Shown piece by piece: positions 8,663-16,274 of a stretch of DNA of 64,000 nucleotides. The notes beneath the pieces were generated by a model, which worked only from the letters and a program-made list of their open reading frames with translations, searched no databases and was not told the DNA's origin. Made by a program: the position numbers and the translations under genes. The stretch's first letter is position 1; every line of letters starts with the position of its first letter. Source of the stretch: Defluviimonas sp. SAOS-178_SWC (GTDB lineage: Bacteria > Pseudomonadota > Alphaproteobacteria > Rhodobacterales > Rhodobacteraceae). The DNA lies in assembly GCF_039830135.1 (NCBI RefSeq), contig NZ_CP156081.1, positions 1,908,001 to 1,972,000 on the forward strand, in the 5' to 3' direction.

Positions 8663-9565
8663 CTAGCGGGTCTGGAAGCCGACGCGGCGCGCGATGCGGT
8701 AATGTTCCTCCGAACCTTCGGCGACACCCGGCGGGGGCGGGGGCAACTGGCTTTCGCCGAACCCTTCGGTCTCGATCTCGCCGGAATATCCGTGGGATTT
8801 CAGGAAACCGGCAACCGCGTCGGCCCGGGCGAGCGACAGGGTGTTGTTGTATTCCTCGGTGCCGATCGGATCGGTGTGACCAGCGAGCGCGATGTGCGCG
8901 GCGCCCATTCCCTTGAGATGGTCGGCGAGCATCTGGGCGTATTCGGCGCCACGTTCGTCGAACTGGGTGCTGGCGAACTTGAAGGTGATCGGCAGGTCCA
9001 CCTCCTCGACGCTGAACCCGCGGATCGAGGTGGCGAAGACGCCCCCCATCTCGCCACTGCGGGTCTTCGGCATGTCGACCACGCCGTCTGCGAGCGCCAG
9101 GGAAGCGGAGGCCAACTGATAGACTTCGGCGATTTCGGAAGTCTCGGCGGCGTGCTTCGGGTCGCCTTCCACCAGCTCGTTGATGGCCAGCTGGAAGTTG
9201 ACGGCGGCCGATCCGAACTTGTGCGCCGACCAGTCAAGCCGGCCAAGTTCGGCATAGCTCCGCCAGTGCTTCTCGAAACCGAGCGCGCGGGTGAGGCCGG
9301 CGCGGCGGTCCTCAGGTGCGGTCCGGTCGTCCATCGCCTTGAGGAACGCATCGCGCGCAAGATAGTCGCCGAGCCATTCGCGCAACGCGTCGTCGCAATC
9401 GGCGGCCACGGCGATGACCTCGTAAAGCGCCGCCGCGCTGGCCGCGTCGTTGCCTTCTACGGCCGCCACGATGTCGTCATACTGGGCGCAAGCCAGGGCA
9501 GCGCCGGCGGCAAACTGGCAAAGAAGGATGGCCGGGGCCAGTCGGGCAGGGTGCGGAAACGGCAT
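8663..9565 (-). CDS. OmpA-family outer-membrane/peptidoglycan-associated protein
   Basis: A 300-aa exported protein from ATG 9565, supported by AAGGAG nine bases upstream; earlier in-frame starts would bury the signal peptide. Residues 1 to about 28 form a signal sequence. The middle (about 30-190) is helical with TPR-like character. The C-terminal OmpA/MotB domain (about 195-300) contains the peptidoglycan-contact signature in LAGHTDPIGTEEYNNTLSLARA. It probably anchors the neighbouring assembly to peptidoglycan. In a cluster without a secretin it could be the envelope-spanning component. It ends in a proline tract (QLPPPPPG) before the final helix. Confidence 0.85.
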   Translation of the reverse strand: MPFPHPARLAPAILLCQFAAGAALACAQYDDIVAAVEGNDAASAAALYEVIAVAADCDDALREWLGDYLARDAFLKAMDDRTAPEDRRAGLTRALGFEKHWRSYAELGRLDWSAHKFGSAAVNFQLAINELVEGDPKHAAETSEIAEVYQLASASLALADGVVDMPKTRSGEMGGVFATSIRGFSVEEVDLPITFKFASTQFDERGAEYAQMLADHLKGMGAAHIALAGHTDPIGTEEYNNTLSLARADAVAGFLKSHGYSGEIETEGFGESQLPPPPPGVAEGSEEHYRIARRVGFQTR

Positions 9566-9587
9566 CGCTTGGGTCTCCTTCGGTCGT

Positions 9588-11048
9588 CTACGGGAGGATT
9601 TCGTAGGGCAGGTAGGTCGCGGACCATTCAGGCGCCGAACTGCCGGAGGCATCGGCCTGAAGGCGCAAGAGGTCCTGCGCGATCTCGTAAAGGTACTGCC
9701 CGGCGTTCGGGATCGGACCGCCCTCGAGATTCTCGGGCAGGATCGCCGTCAGGCGCGGGAGATCGTCCTCGATGAAGAGTCCGAGGAGGAAGCCTTTGCC
9801 ATGCGGTTCGGTCACGCGGATTTCGAGGGGCGCGCCATTGCCGCTCTTGCCGTTCGGGATCGTCAGCACCTCTCCGGCCGCGATCCGGGTCGTGCCGGTC
9901 CGGGCAAGGCCGGAGGGGAAGATCTGTGCAAGCTCGCCCTTTGGATTGACGTCGAGAAGGACCAGCGTTCCGGGCCGGTCGGCGGTGACCGAGAAGCGCA
10001 CCGTGTCGCCGATCCTGAGCGGGTTTTCGCGCGAGAGGCCGAGTTTGAGGTTGGCGGCGTTCGAAGGCGTGAAGAGGTCGGTGACGAAGCCGAGCGTGTC
10101 GGTCAGGTCGAGATCCTTGGCGAGAAGAGTCGATTCCGGCAGGGGCCGGATTTCGGGGGCTGCGGGCTGCGGCGCGGGCGGGGCCGCGCGCAAGGAGACG
10201 TCTTGCAACGGGCCATCGAAGCTGGGGATCAACGCGCCCCCTTCGGCCGCGCAATCGGCGGTCGCGGCGCACCAGCTTTCGGACTGGTCGCGCAGGAAAG
10301 TCAGAAGCTCGGCATTGGTGATCGTCCCGTTGCCATTCGCATCAGCCGCGCCGGCGCCGATGCCTTCCATGAAACGTTGGGTGAAGACGCCCTGTCCGCC
10401 GGCCTCCCAGGCGAATTGGTCGGGCGCTGCGGCGTTCCAGACCGCGCGTTCTTTCGATCCGGCGCCGAAGGGGACTTCGGTGAGCGGACCGGCGCCGGTT
10501 CCGGGCCGGTCGGCTGTGTCGAGGCGAAGGCTCCGTTCCGTGGCGAGGCTGCCCGCAATGTCGCGGGCCTCGGCGCGGAACGAGGCGTCGATGACGACCG
10601 TGACCTTCTGTTCGGCGAGGAGATCGAAGATCTCCGCCAGCGCGTCCCTCGGGATGTTCCCAAGGACGGATGGGGCGTCATGGGCCAAAAGCACGTCGTT
10701 CGTGCCCCCGTCCGGGGCGGCAAGACGGGAGCCGAGGCCGGCGAAGTAGAAGACGGCGCGGTCGCCCGGCGCGGTTTCGGCGACGAGGCGGTCGATGACC
10801 GCCGCCATGATCGCGGTGGAGGTCGCCCCGGCATCGGTCAGGAGCGTCACGTCGGCGGGATCGAAGCCCATCTCGCCGGTCAGGAAGGCGCCGAAGCGTT
10901 CGGCATCGGCTTTGGCGCCGGTCAGTGGTTGCGATAAAGCGAGGTCTGGATAATCGTCGATGCCGACGATCACCGCGCGGTCGCCTGCCCAGACCGGACT
11001 GGCTGCGAGGGCCACAAGGCAGGCCGGGAATGTCGCGTGGCGGATCAT
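9588..11048 (-). CDS. Inactive caspase-like protein (pseudocaspase) with DUF4384-like C-terminus
   Basis: A 486-aa exported protein from ATG 11048, overlapping the upstream gene by 4 bp. It has a signal peptide (about 1-21) and a caspase-like fold starting at RAVIVGIDDYPD. The catalytic positions are lost: the His site reads FAGLGSR (Leu105) and the Cys site reads VIDASFRAE (Ser156). An EF-hand-like loop (DANGNGTITNAE, 236-247) sits at the same place as in the neighbouring active caspase, and a DUF4384-like region follows (VRFSVTADRPGTLVLLDV). It therefore looks like a diverged paralogue that keeps the fold and calcium loop and may regulate or scaffold the active enzyme. The frame is intact, so it is not a decaying pseudogene. 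Confidence 0.82.
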   Translation of the reverse strand: MIRHATFPACLVALAASPVWAGDRAVIVGIDDYPDLALSQPLTGAKADAERFGAFLTGEMGFDPADVTLLTDAGATSTAIMAAVIDRLVAETAPGDRAVFYFAGLGSRLAAPDGGTNDVLLAHDAPSVLGNIPRDALAEIFDLLAEQKVTVVIDASFRAEARDIAGSLATERSLRLDTADRPGTGAGPLTEVPFGAGSKERAVWNAAAPDQFAWEAGGQGVFTQRFMEGIGAGAADANGNGTITNAELLTFLRDQSESWCAATADCAAEGGALIPSFDGPLQDVSLRAAPPAPQPAAPEIRPLPESTLLAKDLDLTDTLGFVTDLFTPSNAANLKLGLSRENPLRIGDTVRFSVTADRPGTLVLLDVNPKGELAQIFPSGLARTGTTRIAAGEVLTIPNGKSGNGAPLEIRVTEPHGKGFLLGLFIEDDLPRLTAILPENLEGGPIPNAGQYLYEIAQDLLRLQADASGSSAPEWSATYLPYEILP

Positions 11049-13627
11049 TGCCACGCCTCCAGATCGCGGGCGCAGCGGAAGCCGAAATCGACGCCGGGCG
11101 CGTTTTCCGGCACCGCGAGACGGGCGGCGATGCGCAGGTCGGCGGGGTTCGCGGTGTTCCACGATCCGCCCTTCAGCATCGCGCCATCCTCGGCCAGAAC
11201 CCATTCGCGGGCATTGCCGGAAAGCCCGGTCATTCCGTCCGCGCCCACGGCGCCGGCGGCGGAGACCGGTTGCGGCAAACGCCGCGCGGCATCGTTCGCA
11301 CCACGCCAGATCGCGGCGTCGGGCGACCACTCGCCCCAGGGGAAGGCAGCCTCACCGCCACCGCGCGCGGCGGTTTCCCATTCCGCCTCGGTCGGCAGCC
11401 GCCCGGAGGCCCAGGCGCAATATGCGGCAGCGTCCTTCATCGAGACATTGGTAACCGGCAGATCGGGGCCGGAGCGGTACGTCGTATTTTTTCCGCCAGG
11501 CGTGCGCCAGGAATACCCGCCGTCGATGAGCCGCGCCTCGCCGCTGCTGGTCAGCGCGACGACCCGGGCCTTCGTTTCGGCCTCGGTGATGTAGCCGGTT
11601 TCCTCGGCGAAGCGGGCGAAGTCGGCGGCGCTGACCTCGGTGCGGTCGATCTCGAACGGTGTCAGTACGGCGGCGCGCGCCGCCTCGTCCGCCGGGCGGG
11701 CGCGGGGGCAGCTGGACGCAGAGATCGGCGCCTTGTCGAGGCAGAGTTGCACCGCCTTGGCCAGTTGCTCGGGGGTCTCGCCGATGGTGATCTTACGCGC
11801 ACCGGCGGTCGCCGTCGCCGGTTTGGGTCGATCGGGCGCGGGCGAGGCCGCCGCGAAAGCCCGTTCGGCGGCCTTGAAGAGCTTGATCGCATCGCCGTAG
11901 GACTTGCCCGCGAAGGCGCCGTCGGCCCGCCGCTCCAGCCCGAGGGCGAGGACGTAGCCGGCGCTGCCCTTGGCAGACTCGGCGCTAGACTTGGCGGCTT
12001 TCGCGGCGCGCTGCGCCTCGGTGGCGGCGGCCTGCACTTCGGCCAGCGCCTTGGCGAAGCCCTCGGCGGCGCCCTGCCAGTGTCCGGCGGCAAGCTCCAG
12101 CCGTGTCCCGCCCATCGCGTCATATGCCGACGCGAGGAGGGTCAGCGCCTCTGCGTAAGGAGCCACGTCTTCAGCGCCGGCGGTTTTCGCGAGATCCCCG
12201 GCCGCGCGTGCCTCCGCTTCTGCTTCGGCGGCGCGGGTGCGGGCGTCGGCGATGGCGGACAGCGCGCCTTTCGCGGCTGTGCTCGCGGCGCCGGACGAGG
12301 TGCGGACCGTGCCGGGGTTTTCTGCCGCAAGGGCGGCTTCCGCCGCGCCATAGGCGGCACGCGCCTCGTCGAGGTGCCCCGACGAGGCCTCGGATGCTGT
12401 CGCTGCACCGGTGAGGCGCGCTTCGGTGATCAGCCGGTCTGCGTCGCGGAGCGTCAAGGCGGCCGCCTTGATGGCCCCGGTCAGCGCGATGCTCTCGTCG
12501 AGCTTTGCGGAGAGCGCGGCCCGGCTTTGCATGGCAAGGCGCAACGTGTCGGTGGTGGCGCGGTTCTCGAAGTAGAAGTAGACCGCTGCCGCCGTCGAGA
12601 CGAGGAAGCCGCCGAAGAGCGCCATCGCCGTCGCGCGCGAGATGCCTTTGAGCCCGGCGGGTGGTGCCATCGCGGCCGAGGCCATCGCGAGGTCGGGCGA
12701 GGGCGCGGTGCTGGTACGCAGGGGCTCTGCCCCGGCGATGCCGACATTGGGGTTCTCCACGACCGAGCGGAACGCCTTCAGCGCCGCGGCGGCGGAACTG
12801 TAGGCTGTCGCGTTCGCAAGACGGCCGGTCATCCGGGCGAGAAGTCGGCTGATCTGTTCGGCACTCGGATGGCCTTCGGGGAAAAGCTCTTGCGCCGACG
12901 GGGCGGTCGGTTCCTCGCCGAGGATCGCCGAGACGATGGCCTCGCCGTCCTGCGCCTCCGCGCGGCCGGTCAGCACCCTTTCGGCGCCGTGGGGGCCAAG
13001 GAAGATACGGTATCCGAGCATGCCGACCGAATGAATGTCGTCCGCAAGGCCGGGCTGAGATGTATTGATCACGTGGCGAGACTGGTAGGCCGGCGGCTGC
13101 CGCGTGACCTTGGTTGCCCGCCCGCCCGCGAAGGTGAAATCGCACAGCCGGAGCGCGCCGTCGCTGCTTTCGCGCCGGACAGCGTCGGGGTTGAGGTTGC
13201 CATGCACGATCCCGGCACCGTGCAGGACGGCGAGCCCGTCGAGGATTTCATAGAAGATCTGCAACTTGGCGTCGGCCGAGCGTGTATCGAAAGCCTCGTT
13301 GAAGACCGGGTGAGGGCAACTCAAAAGCGCGAGGGCCGGAGATTTCTTGAAAGCGCGCGAGGCAAGGAGCCGTTCGGCCGATTGCAGCCGCGTGCTTGCC
13401 AGCTTTTCATAGCGTTCGAATTCCTTGCCGATTACGGCGCAGGCGGTGTCGTCGCCCGCCACAGCGAAGCTCGGCGTGTAGATGTCCACCGGCGCGCCGT
13501 TCTGCTTGCGGATGCCCGACAGGACCGCACAATCGCCGATGGTTTCGCGCAAGGTCACGCCGTTGAAATATTGCGACAGCGCCTCTTGCAGGCGGGCGTC
13601 GATCACGTTGTTGGCGGTGTCGGTCAT
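11045..13627 (-). CDS. Pseudokinase - transmembrane - coiled-coil - SUMF1/FGE-like fusion protein
   Basis: An 860-aa fusion. Residues about 30-290 resemble a Ser/Thr kinase, but the catalytic loop reads VHGNLNPDAV (HRD Asp replaced by Asn144, the following Lys by Asn) and DFG reads DFT (163-165), so phosphotransfer is unlikely. One membrane helix lies at about 332-353. A long Ala/Glu/Lys-rich helical region (about 355-600) looks coiled-coil. The C-terminus (about 620-860) is a formylglycine-generating-enzyme-like (SUMF1) domain with RLPTEAEWETAARGG and LKGGSW; the usual active-site cysteines after GGSW are absent. Topology suggests a cytoplasmic pseudokinase and a periplasmic SUMF1 domain. 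It overlaps the pseudocaspase gene (ATGA). Confidence 0.8.
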   Translation of the reverse strand: MTDTANNVIDARLQEALSQYFNGVTLRETIGDCAVLSGIRKQNGAPVDIYTPSFAVAGDDTACAVIGKEFERYEKLASTRLQSAERLLASRAFKKSPALALLSCPHPVFNEAFDTRSADAKLQIFYEILDGLAVLHGAGIVHGNLNPDAVRRESSDGALRLCDFTFAGGRATKVTRQPPAYQSRHVINTSQPGLADDIHSVGMLGYRIFLGPHGAERVLTGRAEAQDGEAIVSAILGEEPTAPSAQELFPEGHPSAEQISRLLARMTGRLANATAYSSAAAALKAFRSVVENPNVGIAGAEPLRTSTAPSPDLAMASAAMAPPAGLKGISRATAMALFGGFLVSTAAAVYFYFENRATTDTLRLAMQSRAALSAKLDESIALTGAIKAAALTLRDADRLITEARLTGAATASEASSGHLDEARAAYGAAEAALAAENPGTVRTSSGAASTAAKGALSAIADARTRAAEAEAEARAAGDLAKTAGAEDVAPYAEALTLLASAYDAMGGTRLELAAGHWQGAAEGFAKALAEVQAAATEAQRAAKAAKSSAESAKGSAGYVLALGLERRADGAFAGKSYGDAIKLFKAAERAFAAASPAPDRPKPATATAGARKITIGETPEQLAKAVQLCLDKAPISASSCPRARPADEAARAAVLTPFEIDRTEVSAADFARFAEETGYITEAETKARVVALTSSGEARLIDGGYSWRTPGGKNTTYRSGPDLPVTNVSMKDAAAYCAWASGRLPTEAEWETAARGGGEAAFPWGEWSPDAAIWRGANDAARRLPQPVSAAGAVGADGMTGLSGNAREWVLAEDGAMLKGGSWNTANPADLRIAARLAVPENAPGVDFGFRCARDLEAWQ

Positions 13628-13648
13628 CAGAGGGTTCCGCGTATGAGG

Positions 13649-14485
13649 TCAGCGTTGCCCGTCCCTGAGTTCCAGGATCGCCAGATCGAGCCGGGCTGCG
13701 GAAAGAATAGGGCAATCGCCGTTGCCCACCGGCAAAACGTATTCCAAACGACGTAGAGCGCGGGAGGCTTCGAGAAGCCGGTTTTCATGGGCGAGAAGGT
13801 GGCTGTCGGCGATCAGCCCGCGCACCTTCGCGGCGAGGTCGGCCTTCGCGCTGTCGCTGCCCCGAGAAGCCAGTGCCGCGCGAAACAGCGCATCCGGTTC
13901 CGTTGCCGTGGTTCCTGGCGAAAGCGCCCGCGCCTCGGGGCTGAGGCCGGAGGCGAGGCAGGCGTCGATCGCGGGTTCGAGCTCGGCGCTGCCGTCAAAC
14001 CAGGGCGTTGTCCGCAAGGCCGACCGATCGCCGCCGCCGCCCGCGAGGGAGGCCATGTAAAGCGCGAAGCCGATGACCATCAGGCCCATCATCGGAAGCG
14101 CCACGCCGAGGGGAACGGTCTTGCCCTTCGCGCCCTTGCCGCCGGTCGCGAGGTCGGCGGGCGCATCCGTCTTGACGATGTCGATCCGGGTCTCTCCGCC
14201 GAGGATGAAATACATGCCCGGCCGGACCGCGCCGGTGCGCGGATTGCCCTTGTCGACGGCGGTATGGCCGCGGTCTGAGCTGAAATACTCCCACACATCG
14301 GAGCCTTTCTGACGCTGGAAGGTCAGGTGCGCACCGACGATGTTCCGGGCGCCGAGCCGCAAGCCGTCGCCGGCGGCGGAGCCGACTGTGACGCGATCCC
14401 CGGTCAGAAGTGCCCGGCTTTCGAGGTCGATGCCGCCGGTGACTTCGGCGCAGAGGACCTTCGGAGTAAAGAGCGAGAGAGCCAT
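13649..14485 (-). CDS. FHA-like domain membrane protein
   Basis: A 278-aa protein with an N-terminal FHA-like beta-sandwich (about 15-105: DRVTVGSAAGDGLRLG, IVGAHLTFQRQ) and one hydrophobic helix at about 122-146 (VPLGVALPMMGLMVIGFALYM). The C-terminal region of about 130 residues is helical. FHA domains bind phosphothreonine peptides; here the canonical S-x-x-H appears only in altered form (GAHLTF), so binding competence is uncertain. It overlaps the tadC-like gene (TGATG) and precedes the pseudokinase gene. A cytoplasmic FHA reader tethered to the membrane, paired with the pseudokinase, is the simplest reading. Confidence 0.65.
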   Translation of the reverse strand: MALSLFTPKVLCAEVTGGIDLESRALLTGDRVTVGSAAGDGLRLGARNIVGAHLTFQRQKGSDVWEYFSSDRGHTAVDKGNPRTGAVRPGMYFILGGETRIDIVKTDAPADLATGGKGAKGKTVPLGVALPMMGLMVIGFALYMASLAGGGGDRSALRTTPWFDGSAELEPAIDACLASGLSPEARALSPGTTATEPDALFRAALASRGSDSAKADLAAKVRGLIADSHLLAHENRLLEASRALRRLEYVLPVGNGDCPILSAARLDLAILELRDGQR

Positions 14486-15405
14486 CAGAAAAACCCCTGT
14501 CCGCGGATCGAGACGATGGTCGGGGCGAGAGCCGCAAGGATGATTGCCATCATCATCAGGAAGACCGGCAACACGATGTTGGTCTTCAGCCGTTCGGCCG
14601 TCCTGTTGGCCATTTCCTCGCGCAGATAGCGCAGTTCCTCGGCCTGGTCGGTGTAGAACTGTTCTGCCTCGCCGCTCGACTTCTCGCCCTGCGCGAGGTT
14701 CTTCAGGATCGTTTTCACCGTGAGCGGTTTCACCCGCTCCACCATCCGGTGCAGCGCTTCGTCGAAGCTGGTGGAATCGGCATCCTTCGCGGTGATCGCG
14801 ATCTCGCGCGATAGCGGTGTGCCGGGCGAGGCCTCGACATATTTCGAGAGCGCCTTGCGGGGCGTACCACCGGCCTGCACGACGAGGACGGCGAGGTCGA
14901 GGAAGAACGGAAACTCGCGCTCAAGCTCGTCCGCATTGCGCTGTGCGCTGTTGCGCACGTCGAGGATGAGGAAGATCGCGATGAACGTCGTGGAGGCCGC
15001 CCACCATTTCACGACCGCTGCCACCGCAACGGCAGGCCCCGCGCCGTGGAGGATCTGGTTCAGCCCGAGGAACACCGCGACCGCGCCGCCGATGAGGATG
15101 GCAAGGACGATGACAGCCGCGAAATACTGCCGACCGTTGACGCCGCCATAGGGACGCCCGGCATAGGTCAGCTGCTGGTCGAGATCGTCGGCGAGCTTCT
15201 CGAAAGGACTTGCCAGGCCAATGAAGGCGGTGCCGATGGCGCGGATGATGCGGGCGGCCTGTTCGCGCTGCACCGGCTCCGCCTCCAGTTCCGAGCTGAA
15301 CCGTTCGGTCGAGGAGGTCAGCCAGTCGGCGATGACGAGCCCGATGAGGAGGGTGCCCAGCCCGATGAATGCTGCAATGGCGAGGGGGAGGAGAGCCGGG
15401 GTCAT
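14485..15405 (-). CDS. Tad pilus inner-membrane platform protein, TadC-like (T2SS-F family)
   Basis: A 306-aa polytopic protein. Hydrophobic segments occur near residues 5-28, 95-145 and at the C-terminus (FLMMMAIILAALAPTIVSI), around a cytoplasmic four-helix domain with the T2SSF pattern (FPFFLDLAVLVVQAGGTPRKALSKYVE). It is encoded directly after TadB-like and FHA-TadA genes with a 4-bp overlap, the standard tadABC order. It would form the inner-membrane platform on which the ATPase acts to polymerise Flp pilins. Confidence 0.85.
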   Translation of the reverse strand: MTPALLPLAIAAFIGLGTLLIGLVIADWLTSSTERFSSELEAEPVQREQAARIIRAIGTAFIGLASPFEKLADDLDQQLTYAGRPYGGVNGRQYFAAVIVLAILIGGAVAVFLGLNQILHGAGPAVAVAAVVKWWAASTTFIAIFLILDVRNSAQRNADELEREFPFFLDLAVLVVQAGGTPRKALSKYVEASPGTPLSREIAITAKDADSTSFDEALHRMVERVKPLTVKTILKNLAQGEKSSGEAEQFYTDQAEELRYLREEMANRTAERLKTNIVLPVFLMMMAIILAALAPTIVSIRGQGFF

Positions 15406-16274
15406 ACCTTGGCCTTTGTCAGAAGGTGGCCGATCACATGCGCGGCGAGGAAGGCGAGGATCGAGACGCCGATCAGGAGTTGACCAAGGCCGTCATCGAG
15501 GACCGAGGTTTCGTGATCGACGACGAAACCCGAGGCGATGGCGACAATCGGCCCGATGAAGGACATCAGGTAAAGGTTGCGGCGGCCGTTTTCCGACGCC
15601 GTGCGGATCTTCTTGTTCAGCCGCTCGATCTCGATCAGCGTGCGCGACAGGCTTTTCAGCGCCTCGATCAGCCGCCCGCCGCTCGACGTGCCGACGCGGA
15701 CGACCGACGCGGTCAGTGTGAAGCTGCGCGAATTGAGCCTGCGCGCCATCTCGGCGAAAGCCTCATCGATGCCCATCACCTCGACCCGGCGCTGGAGCCG
15801 CGCGATTTCCACATCGGCGGGCGCGGGGGCGGAGTTTGCGACCTTCTTCAGCGCTGTTTCCAGCGTGGCGCCCGCCGCCATTTCGTTCGCGACCTGCTGA
15901 AGCGCCAGCGGCAGCGCGAGTTCCAGTTCACGCGCCCGTTGTCCGGCCGCGCGGTAATAGAGGAAGACCGGGACAGCGAGGCCGGTGAAGCAAAGGGTGA
16001 GGATGGAAGGCAGTTTCAACCCGGCGGCGGAAAGGACCGAACCGATCAGGAGATTGGCGAAAAGGAGGAGCGCCAGCGCGTCGACCGGGGCGACCTTCGG
16101 GCCGAAGGCGAAGGTGAGGACGGCGCTGATCTTCTCGCGCAACTCCGCGTCGAGCCGCGCCCAGAGCCAGCCGAGCGCGTTCAGCGCGCCGATCTGCGCA
16201 CCGAAAAGCGCCAGGCCGAGGACACACGCCACGGCGGCATTGGCGAGGGGGCCGGTCTCAAGCAGCATCGGCAT
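15402..16274 (-). CDS. Tad pilus inner-membrane platform protein, TadB-like (T2SS-F family)
   Basis: A 290-aa membrane protein with N-terminal hydrophobic segments, a central cytoplasmic T2SSF domain (LALPLALQQVANEMAAGATLETALKKVA) and C-terminal membrane helices. ATG 16274 is supported by GGAGAGG just upstream, inside the 3' end of the FHA-TadA gene, which it overlaps by 17 bp. It is the partner of the TadC-like protein in the assembly platform. Confidence 0.85.
   Translation of the reverse strand: MPMLLETGPLANAAVACVLGLALFGAQIGALNALGWLWARLDAELREKISAVLTFAFGPKVAPVDALALLLFANLLIGSVLSAAGLKLPSILTLCFTGLAVPVFLYYRAAGQRARELELALPLALQQVANEMAAGATLETALKKVANSAPAPADVEIARLQRRVEVMGIDEAFAEMARRLNSRSFTLTASVVRVGTSSGGRLIEALKSLSRTLIEIERLNKKIRTASENGRRNLYLMSFIGPIVAIASGFVVDHETSVLDDGLGQLLIGVSILAFLAAHVIGHLLTKAKV

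Noticed and set aside
11045..13627. SUMF1 domain as the activating enzyme for the sulfatase at 48285
   Set aside because: The domain lacks the active-site cysteines after GGSW, and the genes are far apart in unrelated operons.
10925..13756. Open frame of about 943 codons on the plus strand opposite the pseudokinase/pseudocaspase genes
   Set aside because: Low-complexity Gly/Arg shadow; the minus-strand genes have signal peptides, domains and coupled starts.
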